A stretch of DNA of 31,863 bases from Caryophanales bacterium UBA7476 (GTDB taxonomy: Bacteria > Bacillota_I > Bacilli_A > RF39 > UBA660): NCBI GenBank assembly GCA_002477275.1, contig DLOU01000030.1:1-31863 (forward strand). The letters are read 5' to 3'. How positions within the stretch are numbered: the first letter of the stretch is position 1; every line of letters starts with the position of its first letter. A program made the position numbers and the translations under genes. Shown piece by piece: positions 1 to 8,823 of this stretch. The notes under the pieces are model-generated. The model was not told where the DNA came from. It made no database searches and saw only the letters and a program-made list of their open reading frames with translations.

Positions 1-30
1 TTTTTTGATTAAACGCACTTTTCTTATAAA

Positions 31-61
31 TAAAAAAACTAAGTTCGATTATAAACTTAGT
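31..61 (-). terminator. Intrinsic terminator of unit D
   Basis: Perfect 8-bp stem (38-45 with 54-61, ACTAAGTT/AACTTAGT) and an 8-nt loop. On the minus strand it is followed by a run of seven T (complement of 32-38). The stem starts two bases after the stop codon of the 375-codon gene and ends the nine-gene unit. Confidence 0.8.
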
Positions 62-63
62 CT

Positions 64-1191
64 TTATTTTATTTTTCTTTTATTTTTTGTAAGTTCATAC
101 ATTTCTTTTAATAGTTTATTGTTGCAATCACTATATTCATCTAATCTTATATGACTATTGCAATCATATTCATACGGATAACTTTCTAGTTCAACATTTT
201 CAAAATTATATTCTATTCTTCTTATATTTCTTAAAAGTTTATCTGATAAATTTCTTTGAATTTGTTCATGTTTTTCTATTAAGTCATGAATGCTGTCATT
301 TACTTTCTCAACATCATATCCTTTTCCAATCATAGATTTTCTTCTATATATGAAACTCATTTCTTTAGCATTATATCTTACTGGTAAAAATGTAGGTACT
401 ATTATTTCTTGTATTCCCATTTCTTCTAATTTTGAAAAACATATAGAAAGTGCTACAAGTGCTGATGGACTAATTCCAGTTAAATTTTCTGGATTATTAA
501 TATTATCTATTTCAGTTTCTTTTTCAAATCCATCATTTACTTTAAAAAGTTTTCTATGAATTTTCTTTTGGTATTCATAATTCCTATCATTTTCTTCTTT
601 TTTTATTTTATCTTGTTGAACTGCATATATGTATGCTTTATTATCATGTATTCCAAGTCTTATAATTGGAAAATCATAATAAAATCCTTCTTTAGTGCTT
701 CTTATGTATAACCCATATGGAGTTTCTTCATGTATTGGTTCTTCTTTTAAAGCTATTTCTATATCGCTTTCAAGTAAATCACTATACCCAATATTTCTAT
801 ATTCGCTATCTAAATCAAATGGTTTATCTAAAAATGATATGTATCTTCGTATATAGTTAATTGGATTTTTAAAATCATCTTCAGTAGCATTATTCCATAA
901 AAGAGTAAGTATTGTTTTATCAAAATCATCTTCTTTATTTATTTTTCCTTTGTAAAAAATTTTAGCTTTTTCATAATACTCAAGTAATACTTCGTTGAAC
1001 TCTTCTATATTTTTTATTTCTAATGTTGGAATGAAAAAAGAATGATTTTCTTTTACTTTTTCAGGTGATTTATATAAAAATCCATTATTTATCTTAGTTT
1101 CAAAAAGAACATTATACATCATATTACAATCTACTCTTCCAGTAGATGCTTCTTTTGCTACTACATTATAAAATAATTCTAATATGTTCAT
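64..1191 (-). CDS. Unrecognised 375-aa soluble protein
   Basis: I do not recognise this protein. It has no signal peptide and no membrane segment, and it is charged and rich in Glu, Lys, Asn and Tyr, so it is probably cytoplasmic. The middle (about residues 155-260) looks like an alternating alpha/beta domain. It contains a short hydrophobic, less charged stretch around GISPSALVALSICFSKL (about residues 240-256) followed by a predicted beta strand IQEIIVPTFLPVRY. The C-terminal 80 residues are probably helical. It starts 11 bases after the DUF2142 gene and is the last gene of unit D, with a terminator directly behind it, so it is co-transcribed with the glycosyltransferases. Nothing in the sequence gives a catalytic motif. 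A role in polymer synthesis would rest only on position. Confidence 0.75.
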   Translation of the reverse strand: MNILELFYNVVAKEASTGRVDCNMMYNVLFETKINNGFLYKSPEKVKENHSFFIPTLEIKNIEEFNEVLLEYYEKAKIFYKGKINKEDDFDKTILTLLWNNATEDDFKNPINYIRRYISFLDKPFDLDSEYRNIGYSDLLESDIEIALKEEPIHEETPYGLYIRSTKEGFYYDFPIIRLGIHDNKAYIYAVQQDKIKKEENDRNYEYQKKIHRKLFKVNDGFEKETEIDNINNPENLTGISPSALVALSICFSKLEEMGIQEIIVPTFLPVRYNAKEMSFIYRRKSMIGKGYDVEKVNDSIHDLIEKHEQIQRNLSDKLLRNIRRIEYNFENVELESYPYEYDCNSHIRLDEYSDCNNKLLKEMYELTKNKRKIK

Positions 1192-1202
1192 ATTTAATTC
1201 CT

Positions 1203-3077
1203 TTAAATAAATTCAATTATCATTTCAATTATACTCATATAATTTACTATAATTGCTGTAATAAGTATAAGTTGAGTTATACTATTTTCTTTCATTTTAA
1301 AGTCTTTTTTAATAAAGTTTCCTATTACTATAAATAATAATGGAATAAATGGAAGAAAATATCTACCTTGTACGCCAATAATATTTGGGTTTGCATATGG
1401 TGTCCATTGTACATATAAACTTGTATATATTAGTCCAACAATTGCAACTGATATTACTGACATTATAATGCTACTTTTTACAGATAATTGTTTTTTTAAA
1501 GTTTGATCACATACACATGTTATCATTGTCATAGTTATAAGACTTATAGAAACTAATGGATAATTATGAATGTAATTAGACCATAATAATGTATCACCAT
1601 ACATTGATATAATTAAATCTTTTATCTGTGTAAAAAATGAATACAAGAATATTTCTACATATCTTATTATATTTTCAAATATATATTTAACTTGATAACT
1701 AGATTTTCCTCCAGTATATACAGATAAATAAGGATTGGCTAGTTTTAACCAAATAAGATTAAATCCAAGTAATGCTATACATATTAAAGTAATTTTTATT
1801 ATTTTATCTTTTTTACTCTTAAAATATTTTTCTGGTAGTAGATATAATAAAAATACTAGAGGTATATATACCAATTTACAGAAAGCAAGTATTGTTCCTA
1901 AAGAAAGAAGTATTGCATAATCTTTTTTTAATAATTTCTTTTGCTTACTTTTAGTTAAATTAAGTATATAAGCTATTAATAAATATGAAATACATATCGT
2001 AAATCCATCACCAGAAAGTGAAGTAAATCCTTCTATAGCTATTGGTATTATGGAAAACAATAACATTATATTCTTTCCAAAAGGCATTTTCTTTATTGCA
2101 AAATATAATAATATTATTGATAAAATCATATTAAAAAATCTACCTATGAATGCTATTAATACTGGTCTATCTGTAACTAATTTACCTACTATTACACCTA
2201 ATACATGTGGTGCATATTGTACTGGTGAATAAACAGACATAGTAACATCAGAAATAAACGACTTATTATTTTTATCTAATTTATCCTTTAATCCTTCTCT
2301 TACATCAGTATATTTTCTATTTGAATATGGTAACGATGTATATACTGCATCTGGCATTTCATATCCGGTTGAGTTATTCCTTATTTCTGGAAGTAACCCA
2401 CCTTCAGTTATTTCATATATTCTAAACCAATGGAATCTTTCATCATGGGCAATAAACATCGGCATTAAAATAGTGAATGCTATAAATATAGGTATAGCTA
2501 TAATCAAAAATCTTTTTTCAATAGATAATTCTTTCTTTTTTTCAAGTATAAAGAATGCAATTACTAAAAGTATTGTTGATACAATCATAAATGTATAAAA
2601 TAAAGCACATTTTTTTATATTTAAATAATAGTATTGCATCTGTATTTTCTCGTTATTATTCTTTTGATATGCTAATGAGAAATTAGTCTTTTTACCTTTA
2701 TATTTTATTACTAATTTATAGTTTCCATTTTTTAGTTTTTTTGTTGGTAGTCTATATTTTCCGGTTGATTTTACTAAATTATAGTTAACCTCTTTTTCAA
2801 GTATTTTTGTTTTATCTTTATATACTTCTATATTATACTCTCCAAATGTTTCTTCTACATTGTCAACGTTAAAGTATATATCTAGATATTTTAAATGATC
2901 ATTTGTTATATTAATGTCTTCTTCATATTTATAATTGTTTTTAATTGTTTTTGATACAGTTTCATCAATTAATCCAACTTTATCATAACCTGATTCTCTT
3001 TTCTCAAATTTCTGTAAAAATGAAAGATTTAATAATACTATTATTAATACAAATATTATAAATTTAATATTTTTCAT
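1203..3077 (-). CDS. DUF2142 family multi-pass membrane protein (GT-C-like)
   Basis: One N-terminal membrane segment (residues 5-21) is followed by an outside beta-rich domain of about 130 residues (25-155). Then come about ten further hydrophobic segments to the C-terminus. Just after the third segment lies AHDERFHWFRI (210-220), the acidic DE motif typical of DUF2142 proteins. These resemble GT-C glycosyltransferases that use polyprenyl-phosphate sugars outside the cell. Length (624 aa) suits the family. The gene directly follows a DPM1-like glycosyltransferase (12-base gap) in the same unit, which is the usual donor-maker and transferase pairing. The start has a GGAG ribosome site about six bases upstream. 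Family membership is likely. The transferase role is inferred from fold and context, and the sugar and acceptor are unknown. Confidence 0.85.
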   Translation of the reverse strand: MKNIKFIIFVLIIVLLNLSFLQKFEKRESGYDKVGLIDETVSKTIKNNYKYEEDINITNDHLKYLDIYFNVDNVEETFGEYNIEVYKDKTKILEKEVNYNLVKSTGKYRLPTKKLKNGNYKLVIKYKGKKTNFSLAYQKNNNEKIQMQYYYLNIKKCALFYTFMIVSTILLVIAFFILEKKKELSIEKRFLIIAIPIFIAFTILMPMFIAHDERFHWFRIYEITEGGLLPEIRNNSTGYEMPDAVYTSLPYSNRKYTDVREGLKDKLDKNNKSFISDVTMSVYSPVQYAPHVLGVIVGKLVTDRPVLIAFIGRFFNMILSIILLYFAIKKMPFGKNIMLLFSIIPIAIEGFTSLSGDGFTICISYLLIAYILNLTKSKQKKLLKKDYAILLSLGTILAFCKLVYIPLVFLLYLLPEKYFKSKKDKIIKITLICIALLGFNLIWLKLANPYLSVYTGGKSSYQVKYIFENIIRYVEIFLYSFFTQIKDLIISMYGDTLLWSNYIHNYPLVSISLITMTMITCVCDQTLKKQLSVKSSIIMSVISVAIVGLIYTSLYVQWTPYANPNIIGVQGRYFLPFIPLLFIVIGNFIKKDFKMKENSITQLILITAIIVNYMSIIEMIIEFI

Positions 3078-3089
3078 GTTAACTCCTTG

Positions 3090-4040
3090 TTATCTTTTTG
3101 TGTTAATTAAGAATAATTCAAATAATTGCCTATGTTTCTTAACAATTACTTCTAATATTATTCCACAGACAAACATTAATATGGAAATCATTAACATAAA
3201 ACCTGAGAATATTAATGTTGGTATTCTTGGAACTAATCCTGTTTTAAAATATTCAACAAATACTGGTGTTCCAAAACAAACTGAAATTATTAAAAATACT
3301 AAACTAATAATTCCAAAGAATATACTTGGTTTGTATTCTTTAAATAAACGTGCTATTGTTTTTAATACTTTAAATCCATCACTAAAAGTATTAAGTTTTG
3401 AAACACTACCTGCAGGTCTATCTCTATACTCTACTGGAATTTCTTTTAATAAAAAATTTTTGTCTAGCGCATGAATAGTCATTTCTGTTTCTATCTCAAA
3501 CCCTTTTGATAACACTGGAAAAGTCTTTACAAATTCATAACTAAATGCTCTATAACCTGTCATTATATCTCTTACATTGCTTTTAAATAAACTATTAATT
3601 AATCCTCTTACTAATACATTTCCAAAGTTGTGGAATGGTCTTTTATTTTCTTCAAAGTATGTACTTGATAATCTATCTCCAATAACCATATCTATTTTCT
3701 TATTAAGCACAAGTTCACACATTTCTCTAGCATTTTCTTTTGGATATGTGTCATCTCCATCAATCATTAAATAACAATCTGCATCAATGTCTTTAAACAT
3801 TGTTCTAATTACATTTCCTTTTCCTTGTTTATACTCATAACAAACAATTGCTCCTGCTTTTTCTGCTATTTTATCTGTTCCATCTGTAGAGTTATTGTCA
3901 TATACGTATATATCTGCTTCTGGTAAAACAGATTTATAATCTTTAACTACTTTTTCTATTGTTTTTGATTCATTATAGCATGGTATAAGTACTGCTATTT
4001 TCTTTCCTTCAAAATCTTCTTTTTTACTTGTCTTTTTCAT
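3090..4040 (-). CDS. DPM1-like GT2 glycosyltransferase with C-terminal membrane hairpin
   Basis: GT-A fold domain of family GT2: IAVLIPCYNE near residue 15, a nucleotide-binding DNNSTDGT region at 48-55, and the metal-binding DGDD at 94-97. After the catalytic domain (about 1-230) there are two hydrophobic segments (about 238-262 and 272-298). That architecture is typical of enzymes that transfer a sugar from a nucleotide donor to polyprenyl phosphate at the inner face of the membrane. The downstream neighbour is a DUF2142 GT-C-like protein that could use the product. An AGGAG ribosome site precedes the ATG. The sugar cannot be told from sequence; a glycolipid-forming GT2 is the main alternative. 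Confidence 0.9.
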   Translation of the reverse strand: MKKTSKKEDFEGKKIAVLIPCYNESKTIEKVVKDYKSVLPEADIYVYDNNSTDGTDKIAEKAGAIVCYEYKQGKGNVIRTMFKDIDADCYLMIDGDDTYPKENAREMCELVLNKKIDMVIGDRLSSTYFEENKRPFHNFGNVLVRGLINSLFKSNVRDIMTGYRAFSYEFVKTFPVLSKGFEIETEMTIHALDKNFLLKEIPVEYRDRPAGSVSKLNTFSDGFKVLKTIARLFKEYKPSIFFGIISLVFLIISVCFGTPVFVEYFKTGLVPRIPTLIFSGFMLMISILMFVCGIILEVIVKKHRQLFELFLINTKR

Positions 4041-4049
4041 TTTTTACTC

Positions 4050-5129
4050 CTACTTTAAAATATATTTTTTATCTATAAACTTATTTATAATCTTTTCTAT
4101 AACTTTATATGAGAAAATTGCAAATAGTATTTGAATTATTATTTGCGCAATAAAGAAATATATATTGTTATAATCTATTTTTATATTGTTAAATTTAACT
4201 ATTATTATAAATAATAATTGTAGTGGTAAGTTCCATATATATATTCCAAGTGATATTTTTGATAATTTCTCAGTGAATTCTAAGTTAACTTTTTCTAATA
4301 AGAAATCAAATCTTATAATGTTTATTAATATAATTGGAAATATAATTAAATCTACAAATAAAACTAAATATCCTAATACTATTTTCTTGAATATTACTGT
4401 CATTATTAGTATAAACGCCATTACTATAATAGAGCAATTACTTAGTTTTTTTATGTCTGATTTTTCAATTACTAACCCTAAAATAATTCCTATTCCAAAA
4501 GCTATTAATCCTCTTTCTGTATAGTAATTAATAATTGGTAAATCTACTTCATATTTTAATAAAGATATAAATATTATAACTATGGTTGGATAAATAATAT
4601 TTCCATATTTTTTACTTTTCTTGGTAATAAAATAATATATAATATAGCAAAGTAATAATACACTTATATACCATGTTACATTATTGAGTGAACCTTCACT
4701 CATATTCATCCAATATTGTATTCCTGTCATTTGTAATATCAAATTAACAAAATCATTATTGTTAAAAATCCAGAAATGTTCAAATTTGTAATAATAAATA
4801 TGTTGTAATATAAACATTACTACCACAGATATAGCTGATATTGGTATTATTCTTAAATATCTTTTTTCTATAAAAGACTGAAATCCAATTTTATTTTCTC
4901 TTATTCTTTTATAGTAACTAATAAAGAATAAATATCCTGAGATTATAAAGAATAATTCTACTAATAGAAAACCATAATCCGCTAGTACTCTTAATAATAT
5001 ATTTTTGTCTAATAATTTCCATGCTTTAAAAGTATTTTTATAGTGGTAAATACATGCTATTATAATTGCACATATAAATTTTGTAATGTTAATTCCTTTA
5101 TTTCTTATTGTGTTTGTTTCTTTCTTCAT
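4050..5129 (-). CDS. Acyltransferase-3 family membrane O-acyltransferase
   Basis: About ten membrane segments and the acyltransferase-3 start pattern: ITKFICAIIIACIYHY with the conserved His at residue 29 in the first segment, and RYLRIIPIS near the third. Such proteins move acyl (often acetyl) groups across the membrane onto sugars of cell-surface polymers. There is no extracellular SGNH domain, so this is the short form (359 aa). The ATG follows the stop of the upstream EamA/SMR-type gene by one base, and I see no ribosome site in front, so translation is probably coupled. Within unit D it likely acylates the polymer built by the flanking glycosyltransferases. Family is confident; substrate is unknown. 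Confidence 0.9.
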   Translation of the reverse strand: MKKETNTIRNKGINITKFICAIIIACIYHYKNTFKAWKLLDKNILLRVLADYGFLLVELFFIISGYLFFISYYKRIRENKIGFQSFIEKRYLRIIPISAISVVVMFILQHIYYYKFEHFWIFNNNDFVNLILQMTGIQYWMNMSEGSLNNVTWYISVLLLCYIIYYFITKKSKKYGNIIYPTIVIIFISLLKYEVDLPIINYYTERGLIAFGIGIILGLVIEKSDIKKLSNCSIIVMAFILIMTVIFKKIVLGYLVLFVDLIIFPIILINIIRFDFLLEKVNLEFTEKLSKISLGIYIWNLPLQLLFIIIVKFNNIKIDYNNIYFFIAQIIIQILFAIFSYKVIEKIINKFIDKKYILK

Positions 5130-5130
5130 T

Positions 5131-5478
5131 TTATTTTTTTACAATCATTAATAATACTCCAATAAGTATTAATGATGATCCCATTAATTTGTATACTGTA
5201 ATTTGTTCATGAAAAAATATAAATGCTGTAATCATAAGAAGCACATATACTAATCCAACTGTTAAAGGTGAAATAAAGGATAAGTCAAACTTACTTAACA
5301 GGATTGTATAAAATATAAAACTTAATCCATAACACATAAATCCTATAAATGTGTATGTGGAAATACTCATATTTACAAATGGTACTGTAAATAAAGTTTT
5401 AGCAGTTGATCCAAATTTTAGTAGTGTTGATCCGCTAACAGAGAAAATTATATATAAAACTAAATACATCCAATTCAT
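5131..5478 (-). CDS. Small 4-TM EamA/SMR-type transporter, possible polyprenyl-phosphate-sugar flippase
   Basis: A 115-aa protein of four hydrophobic segments, with the N-terminal pattern LYIIFSVSGSTLLKFG and the LSFISPLTVGLVYVLL region of the EamA/EmrE group. The length is that of a single-unit (dimer-forming) member. In polysaccharide loci, proteins of this size resemble ArnE-like flippases that move lipid-linked sugars, rather than drug pumps. Here it lies between an oxidoreductase and an acyltransferase, in a unit with two DPM1-like enzymes, which favours that role. It starts two bases after the oxidoreductase stop with no clear ribosome site, so coupling is likely. A drug-efflux role is possible but not supported by context. 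Confidence 0.8.
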   Translation of the reverse strand: MNWMYLVLYIIFSVSGSTLLKFGSTAKTLFTVPFVNMSISTYTFIGFMCYGLSFIFYTILLSKFDLSFISPLTVGLVYVLLMITAFIFFHEQITVYKLMGSSLILIGVLLMIVKK

Positions 5479-5480
5479 AA

Positions 5481-6554
5481 TTATCTTTTATTTGTTGCAT
5501 CAACAATTTCATTCATTGTTTTAACTGTTGATTTTCCAAATTCTCCACTCATATATTCATCAATTTCTCTTGTCTTAACTGCATCAATAAACTTTTCTAA
5601 TATATCTTCATGACCATATAGTAAATTACCTGTAATCATTTTGAATCCATTTTTTATAAATCCTCCCCAAAATTGGAATGTTTTTGACATATCATTTCTT
5701 AATATATCTCCACTATAATGTTCATTATCTGTTGGCAAGTCAATTACTATATCTCTGAATAAATCATATTTTATTATTCTTTTTTCAAAATTAATTATGT
5801 AATACCACTCACATATAGGTGAATTAAAGTTTAGAAACATATGCACTGGCACTTTTCCTGCCATAGCATCTACACTTAGTGTTCTTGGAGTAGAATCTTT
5901 TTTATCTTTATTATATATTGCATGTGAATTTTCTATTTTTATTTCTCCACCATGTCTTTTTAATAGATAAATAAAATGTGCTGCTTCATCATAAAATAAT
6001 CCAAGTGGAAGTTCATTATACCAACTAGGTAATCTTCTGTTTCTGTTTGTAAATTGAACTTCTGTAATTGATACTATTTCTCCATACTTTTCTTTTTTCT
6101 TTTCTATTTTATTATTTATTTTTTTCATTCCACATGTAAAATTAAAATTATGTACTACATTAAATATTAGTTTATTTTTTTCAGCAAGTTTTATTAATTC
6201 GTCTGCTTCTTTTTCGTTCATTGTCATTGGTTTTTCTACAAGTACATCTTTTTTTAATGTAAGTGCTAGTTTAGCTAATGGATAGTGTTGTTGAGGTGGT
6301 GTTCCTATTACTACAGCATCAACATCTTTAAACCATTTACATTTTTTTACTTTATCAATGTCATTTTTTGGATCATTAACTAGTAATCCATTTTCTATTC
6401 CGTGTTTTTTACATGTAGAATCTATTTTCCCTTGAACATCACTAATTACACCTACTATTTCAACATCATCTAATTTTCTTAGTGCTGGTATATGTCTAGT
6501 ATTTGTTATATTTCCACCACCGATTACGCATACTTTTATAATTTTATTTTCCAT
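5481..6554 (-). CDS. Gfo/Idh/MocA family NAD(P)-dependent oxidoreductase
   Basis: The N-terminal Rossmann domain has VCVIGGGNITNTRHIPAL (residues 8-25) and VVIGTPPQQHYPLA, followed by the family motif EKPM at 107-110, where the Lys is the usual catalytic or substrate-binding residue. The C-terminal part is an alpha/beta domain as expected for the family, and 357 aa is a normal length. These enzymes oxidise or reduce sugars and nucleotide sugars. Its place among glycosyltransferases suggests it makes or modifies a nucleotide-linked sugar for the polymer. The ATG lies inside the end of the GT4 gene (11-base overlap), with a GGAG site about ten bases upstream. The exact sugar cannot be derived. 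Confidence 0.9.
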   Translation of the reverse strand: MENKIIKVCVIGGGNITNTRHIPALRKLDDVEIVGVISDVQGKIDSTCKKHGIENGLLVNDPKNDIDKVKKCKWFKDVDAVVIGTPPQQHYPLAKLALTLKKDVLVEKPMTMNEKEADELIKLAEKNKLIFNVVHNFNFTCGMKKINNKIEKKKEKYGEIVSITEVQFTNRNRRLPSWYNELPLGLFYDEAAHFIYLLKRHGGEIKIENSHAIYNKDKKDSTPRTLSVDAMAGKVPVHMFLNFNSPICEWYYIINFEKRIIKYDLFRDIVIDLPTDNEHYSGDILRNDMSKTFQFWGGFIKNGFKMITGNLLYGHEDILEKFIDAVKTREIDEYMSGEFGKSTVKTMNEIVDATNKR

Positions 6555-7677
6555 ATTTTTCTAGCTCCTTTTCAACTGCTTTTGCTGTTTGTTTCCATGT
6601 AAAGTTCTTTATTATTCTTTCATGGATATTTTCTTTTAACTCTTTAATTTTATCAGGATTATCTAATAGATAGCTTAACTTATCTACTAAATCTTCTTTG
6701 TTTTCTTCAACTATCAAACCATATTTTTTATCATTAATTACTTCACAAGTTCCTCCCCTATCAGTTGCTATAATTGCAGTTTTCATTATTCCTGCTTCTA
6801 GTATTGATGTAGGAAGTCCTTCTGGATACATTGATGGGTGAACAAAAATATCTGTTTCTACACATAACTTCATAACATCCTCATATCCAATTTTTCCTAA
6901 GAAAGTAATATTTTTATTTTTGTATTTTTCTTTTAAATCTTTTAATATTGGTCCATCTCCTGCTATTACTAGCTCTATGTTTTTATATTTTTTATTAATT
7001 TCTTCAAAAGCATCCAATAAGTTAATTACTCCTTTTTCTGGAATAATTCTACCTATATAACTTATTTTCGTCTTTTTATTTTTCTTTTCTTTGTAAAACT
7101 TTTTATAAACTGAATCATCTATTGAATTATAAAATACGCCAGAAGCTTCTATATTAAAATATTTTAACCACTCATTGCATTTTTTTGATACACCATAAAA
7201 TTTTGGATTATATTTCTTTATTTTATTTGTTAAATAATCTTCATATATTGCACCACATCTGTCTAATAATTTATTTCCGACTGTAACATGGTTACTTGAG
7301 TGATCTAGAAAAAATAGTTTTGTATTTTTTTCTTTTGCAACTTTTGCTCCTAATATACTTGTTTGATAATATCTTGTATTACATATAATAAAGTCTATTT
7401 TTTCTTTTAGGATTTTATTTAATAATTCTTTGTATTCTTTGTTTTTCTTTAAAAATGGATATCTATTTTTACATAAATTATATACTGGTAATCTGTATAC
7501 TTTTACGTCATCTACTACTTCTATATTTTTTGTATTACTATCATTAGTAGTAACAACTATAATATTGTAATTTTCTTTTAATTGTTCAGATAATTTACTT
7601 GTATATCTCTCTACTCCACCTAAATGAGGTATATAAAATCCATTAAAAAAAGCTATAGTTTTTTTATTTTTTTTCAT
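6544..7677 (-). CDS. GT4 family glycosyltransferase
   Basis: Two Rossmann-like halves of a GT-B enzyme. The N-terminal half opens with FFNGFYIPHLGGVERYT (11-26), the glycine-rich acceptor loop of GT4. The C-terminal half has ISYIGRIIPEKGV (205-216), LVIAGDGP (236-243) and the nucleotide-sugar motif EGLPTSILEAG with Glu286 and Glu294. There is no membrane segment, so it acts at the cytoplasmic face on a lipid-linked glycan. It overlaps the DUF2304 gene by 14 bases, with AAAGGAG inside that gene as ribosome site, and overlaps the oxidoreductase downstream. Donor and acceptor are unknown. Confidence 0.93.
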   Translation of the reverse strand: MKKNKKTIAFFNGFYIPHLGGVERYTSKLSEQLKENYNIIVVTTNDSNTKNIEVVDDVKVYRLPVYNLCKNRYPFLKKNKEYKELLNKILKEKIDFIICNTRYYQTSILGAKVAKEKNTKLFFLDHSSNHVTVGNKLLDRCGAIYEDYLTNKIKKYNPKFYGVSKKCNEWLKYFNIEASGVFYNSIDDSVYKKFYKEKKNKKTKISYIGRIIPEKGVINLLDAFEEINKKYKNIELVIAGDGPILKDLKEKYKNKNITFLGKIGYEDVMKLCVETDIFVHPSMYPEGLPTSILEAGIMKTAIIATDRGGTCEVINDKKYGLIVEENKEDLVDKLSYLLDNPDKIKELKENIHERIIKNFTWKQTAKAVEKELEKYGK

Positions 7678-7999
7678 TTATTTTCTCCTTTAGTATAGCA
7701 ACGTTTTGAGCTAATTCTGTAATTTTTTCTTGTTGTTCAGAAATTCTCTTGCTATTTCTAAAGATTATAAATATTAGAAATATATCGCAGAAAACAAATA
7801 GTAATGATGGCGGATATGCAATTCCAAATAGTTTTGCTAATTTATCAATTGAATATGGAAATATTGATAAAACTAACATTACAATTGAAGCTATAACCCA
7901 CCAAAAACTTTCTTTTATTGAAAATCTTTTTTTTCTTATATCGTGTATTATATATAGCATACATATTACAGAGATAATTATAAAATATATTTTTTTCAT
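7664..7999 (-). CDS. DUF2304 small membrane protein (GacJ-like partner of the adjacent GT2)
   Basis: This 111-aa protein has three hydrophobic segments (about 3-18, 30-49, 62-81) and a C-terminal heptad-like tail (85-108, ISEQQEKITELAQNV) that could form a coiled coil. The layout is that of DUF2304 proteins. In streptococcal rhamnose-polysaccharide loci, the DUF2304-type protein GacJ is known to stimulate the neighbouring GT2 that loads a sugar on polyprenyl phosphate. Here the gene also follows such a GT2 directly: its ATG shares one base with that stop (TAATG), so the two are translationally coupled. The role is inferred from this conserved pairing. Confidence 0.85.
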   Translation of the reverse strand: MKKIYFIIISVICMLYIIHDIRKKRFSIKESFWWVIASIVMLVLSIFPYSIDKLAKLFGIAYPPSLLFVFCDIFLIFIIFRNSKRISEQQEKITELAQNVAILKEKINEKK

Positions 8000-8727
8000 T
8001 ATTTATCACTTCTCTTTCTTGGAACTGTTATTAGTATAAAGAATATAGTATAAAACATGTTTATCATATATTTTATTGGTTTAATAATTCCACCATGCAT
8101 ACTTTCTCCGGCTTCTCTCAAACGCATTTTAGTAGGAACTTCTTCAATTGTATATCCGCTTAATAGCATTTCCATTACTAAGTTAGCATCAGGAAATTCA
8201 GGATAATTTCCCATTTTTGAATATCTTTCAATTACTCTTTTGTTTAAGCATTGAAACCCTGAAAGAGGATCAGCTATTCTTGTCTTACAAAATATTTTGA
8301 TAATTTTTTCAAACATTTTAGTTCCTAATCTTCTAAAGAAAGGGCATGGATATCCGACATCTTCTAAGTATCTTGATCCAATTACAATATCGCAATTAGT
8401 TTCCGACATATGTTTATATAATTTTTCTGCTTCTTTGGCAATATGCTGTCCATCTGCGTCAAATTGAATAACATAGTCATAATCATTTTCATATGCATAT
8501 TTTATTCCTGTTTGAACGGCCATTGCATATCTCATATTGAAAATATTGGATATACATTTCACTCCATTTTTTTCAACTATTTCTTTAGTGTTATCCTTTG
8601 AACAATCATTAATTACTAAAATATCAGCGTAGTCAACATCCTTTTTAATCTCTTTAAGCACCTTTTCAATATTTTCAGCCTCGTTATATGCTGGTATAAC
8701 AAAAAGGATTTTATCTTTTTTCTTCAT
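7999..8727 (-). CDS. DPM1-like GT2 polyprenyl-phosphate glycosyltransferase (GacI-like)
   Basis: A GT2 domain with ILFVIPAYNEAENI (7-20), the NDCSKDNT nucleotide region at 40-47 and the metal motif DADGQH at 90-95. A lone C-terminal hydrophobic segment (about 220-236) would anchor it in the membrane. The length of 242 aa matches the short DPM1 type. With the coupled DUF2304 gene it forms the known pair that makes a polyprenyl-phosphate sugar for later transfer outside the cell by a GT-C enzyme. Candidates for that enzyme are the DUF2142 protein of this unit and the 697-aa protein just upstream. First gene of unit D, with its own promoter and a very short predicted leader. Confidence 0.9.
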   Translation of the reverse strand: MKKKDKILFVIPAYNEAENIEKVLKEIKKDVDYADILVINDCSKDNTKEIVEKNGVKCISNIFNMRYAMAVQTGIKYAYENDYDYVIQFDADGQHIAKEAEKLYKHMSETNCDIVIGSRYLEDVGYPCPFFRRLGTKMFEKIIKIFCKTRIADPLSGFQCLNKRVIERYSKMGNYPEFPDANLVMEMLLSGYTIEEVPTKMRLREAGESMHGGIIKPIKYMINMFYTIFFILITVPRKRSDK

Positions 8728-8742
8728 ATTACCACCATTTTA

Positions 8743-8771
8743 ATTATACACTATATTTTTTTTGATAGCAA
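8743..8771 (-). promoter_or_regulatory. Promoter of unit D
   Basis: On the minus strand: TTGCTA (8771-8766), a 17-base spacer, and a perfect TATAAT (8748-8743). The expected start point (about 8736) leaves a leader of only about nine bases, so the GGTGG ribosome site would sit at the very 5' end of the message. Unlike the other promoters here, it lacks the TGn extension. Confidence 0.65.
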
Positions 8772-8787
8772 TAAAATGGCCATTTAA

Positions 8788-8821
8788 AAAGATAATTCTA
8801 TTTTAATTTAGAATTATCTTT
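8788..8821 (-). terminator. Intrinsic terminator of unit C
   Basis: Perfect 13-bp stem (8788-8800 with 8809-8821) and an 8-nt loop, followed on the minus strand by a short T run. It begins two bases after the stop of the 697-codon gene and lies just upstream of the unit D promoter. Confidence 0.8.
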
Positions 8822-8823
8822 CT

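Noticed and set aside
5131..5478. Multidrug efflux pump of the SMR family
   Set aside because: Size and topology fit, but the position among polyprenyl-phosphate-sugar enzymes favours an ArnE-like lipid-sugar flippase.
7749..8039. Open frames of 60-130 codons on the plus strand opposite the minus-strand genes (for example 3076-3474, 7749-8039, 18419-18730)
   Set aside because: They are antisense shadows of well-supported genes, have no ribosome sites, and encode odd Ile/Leu/His-rich peptides without family features.
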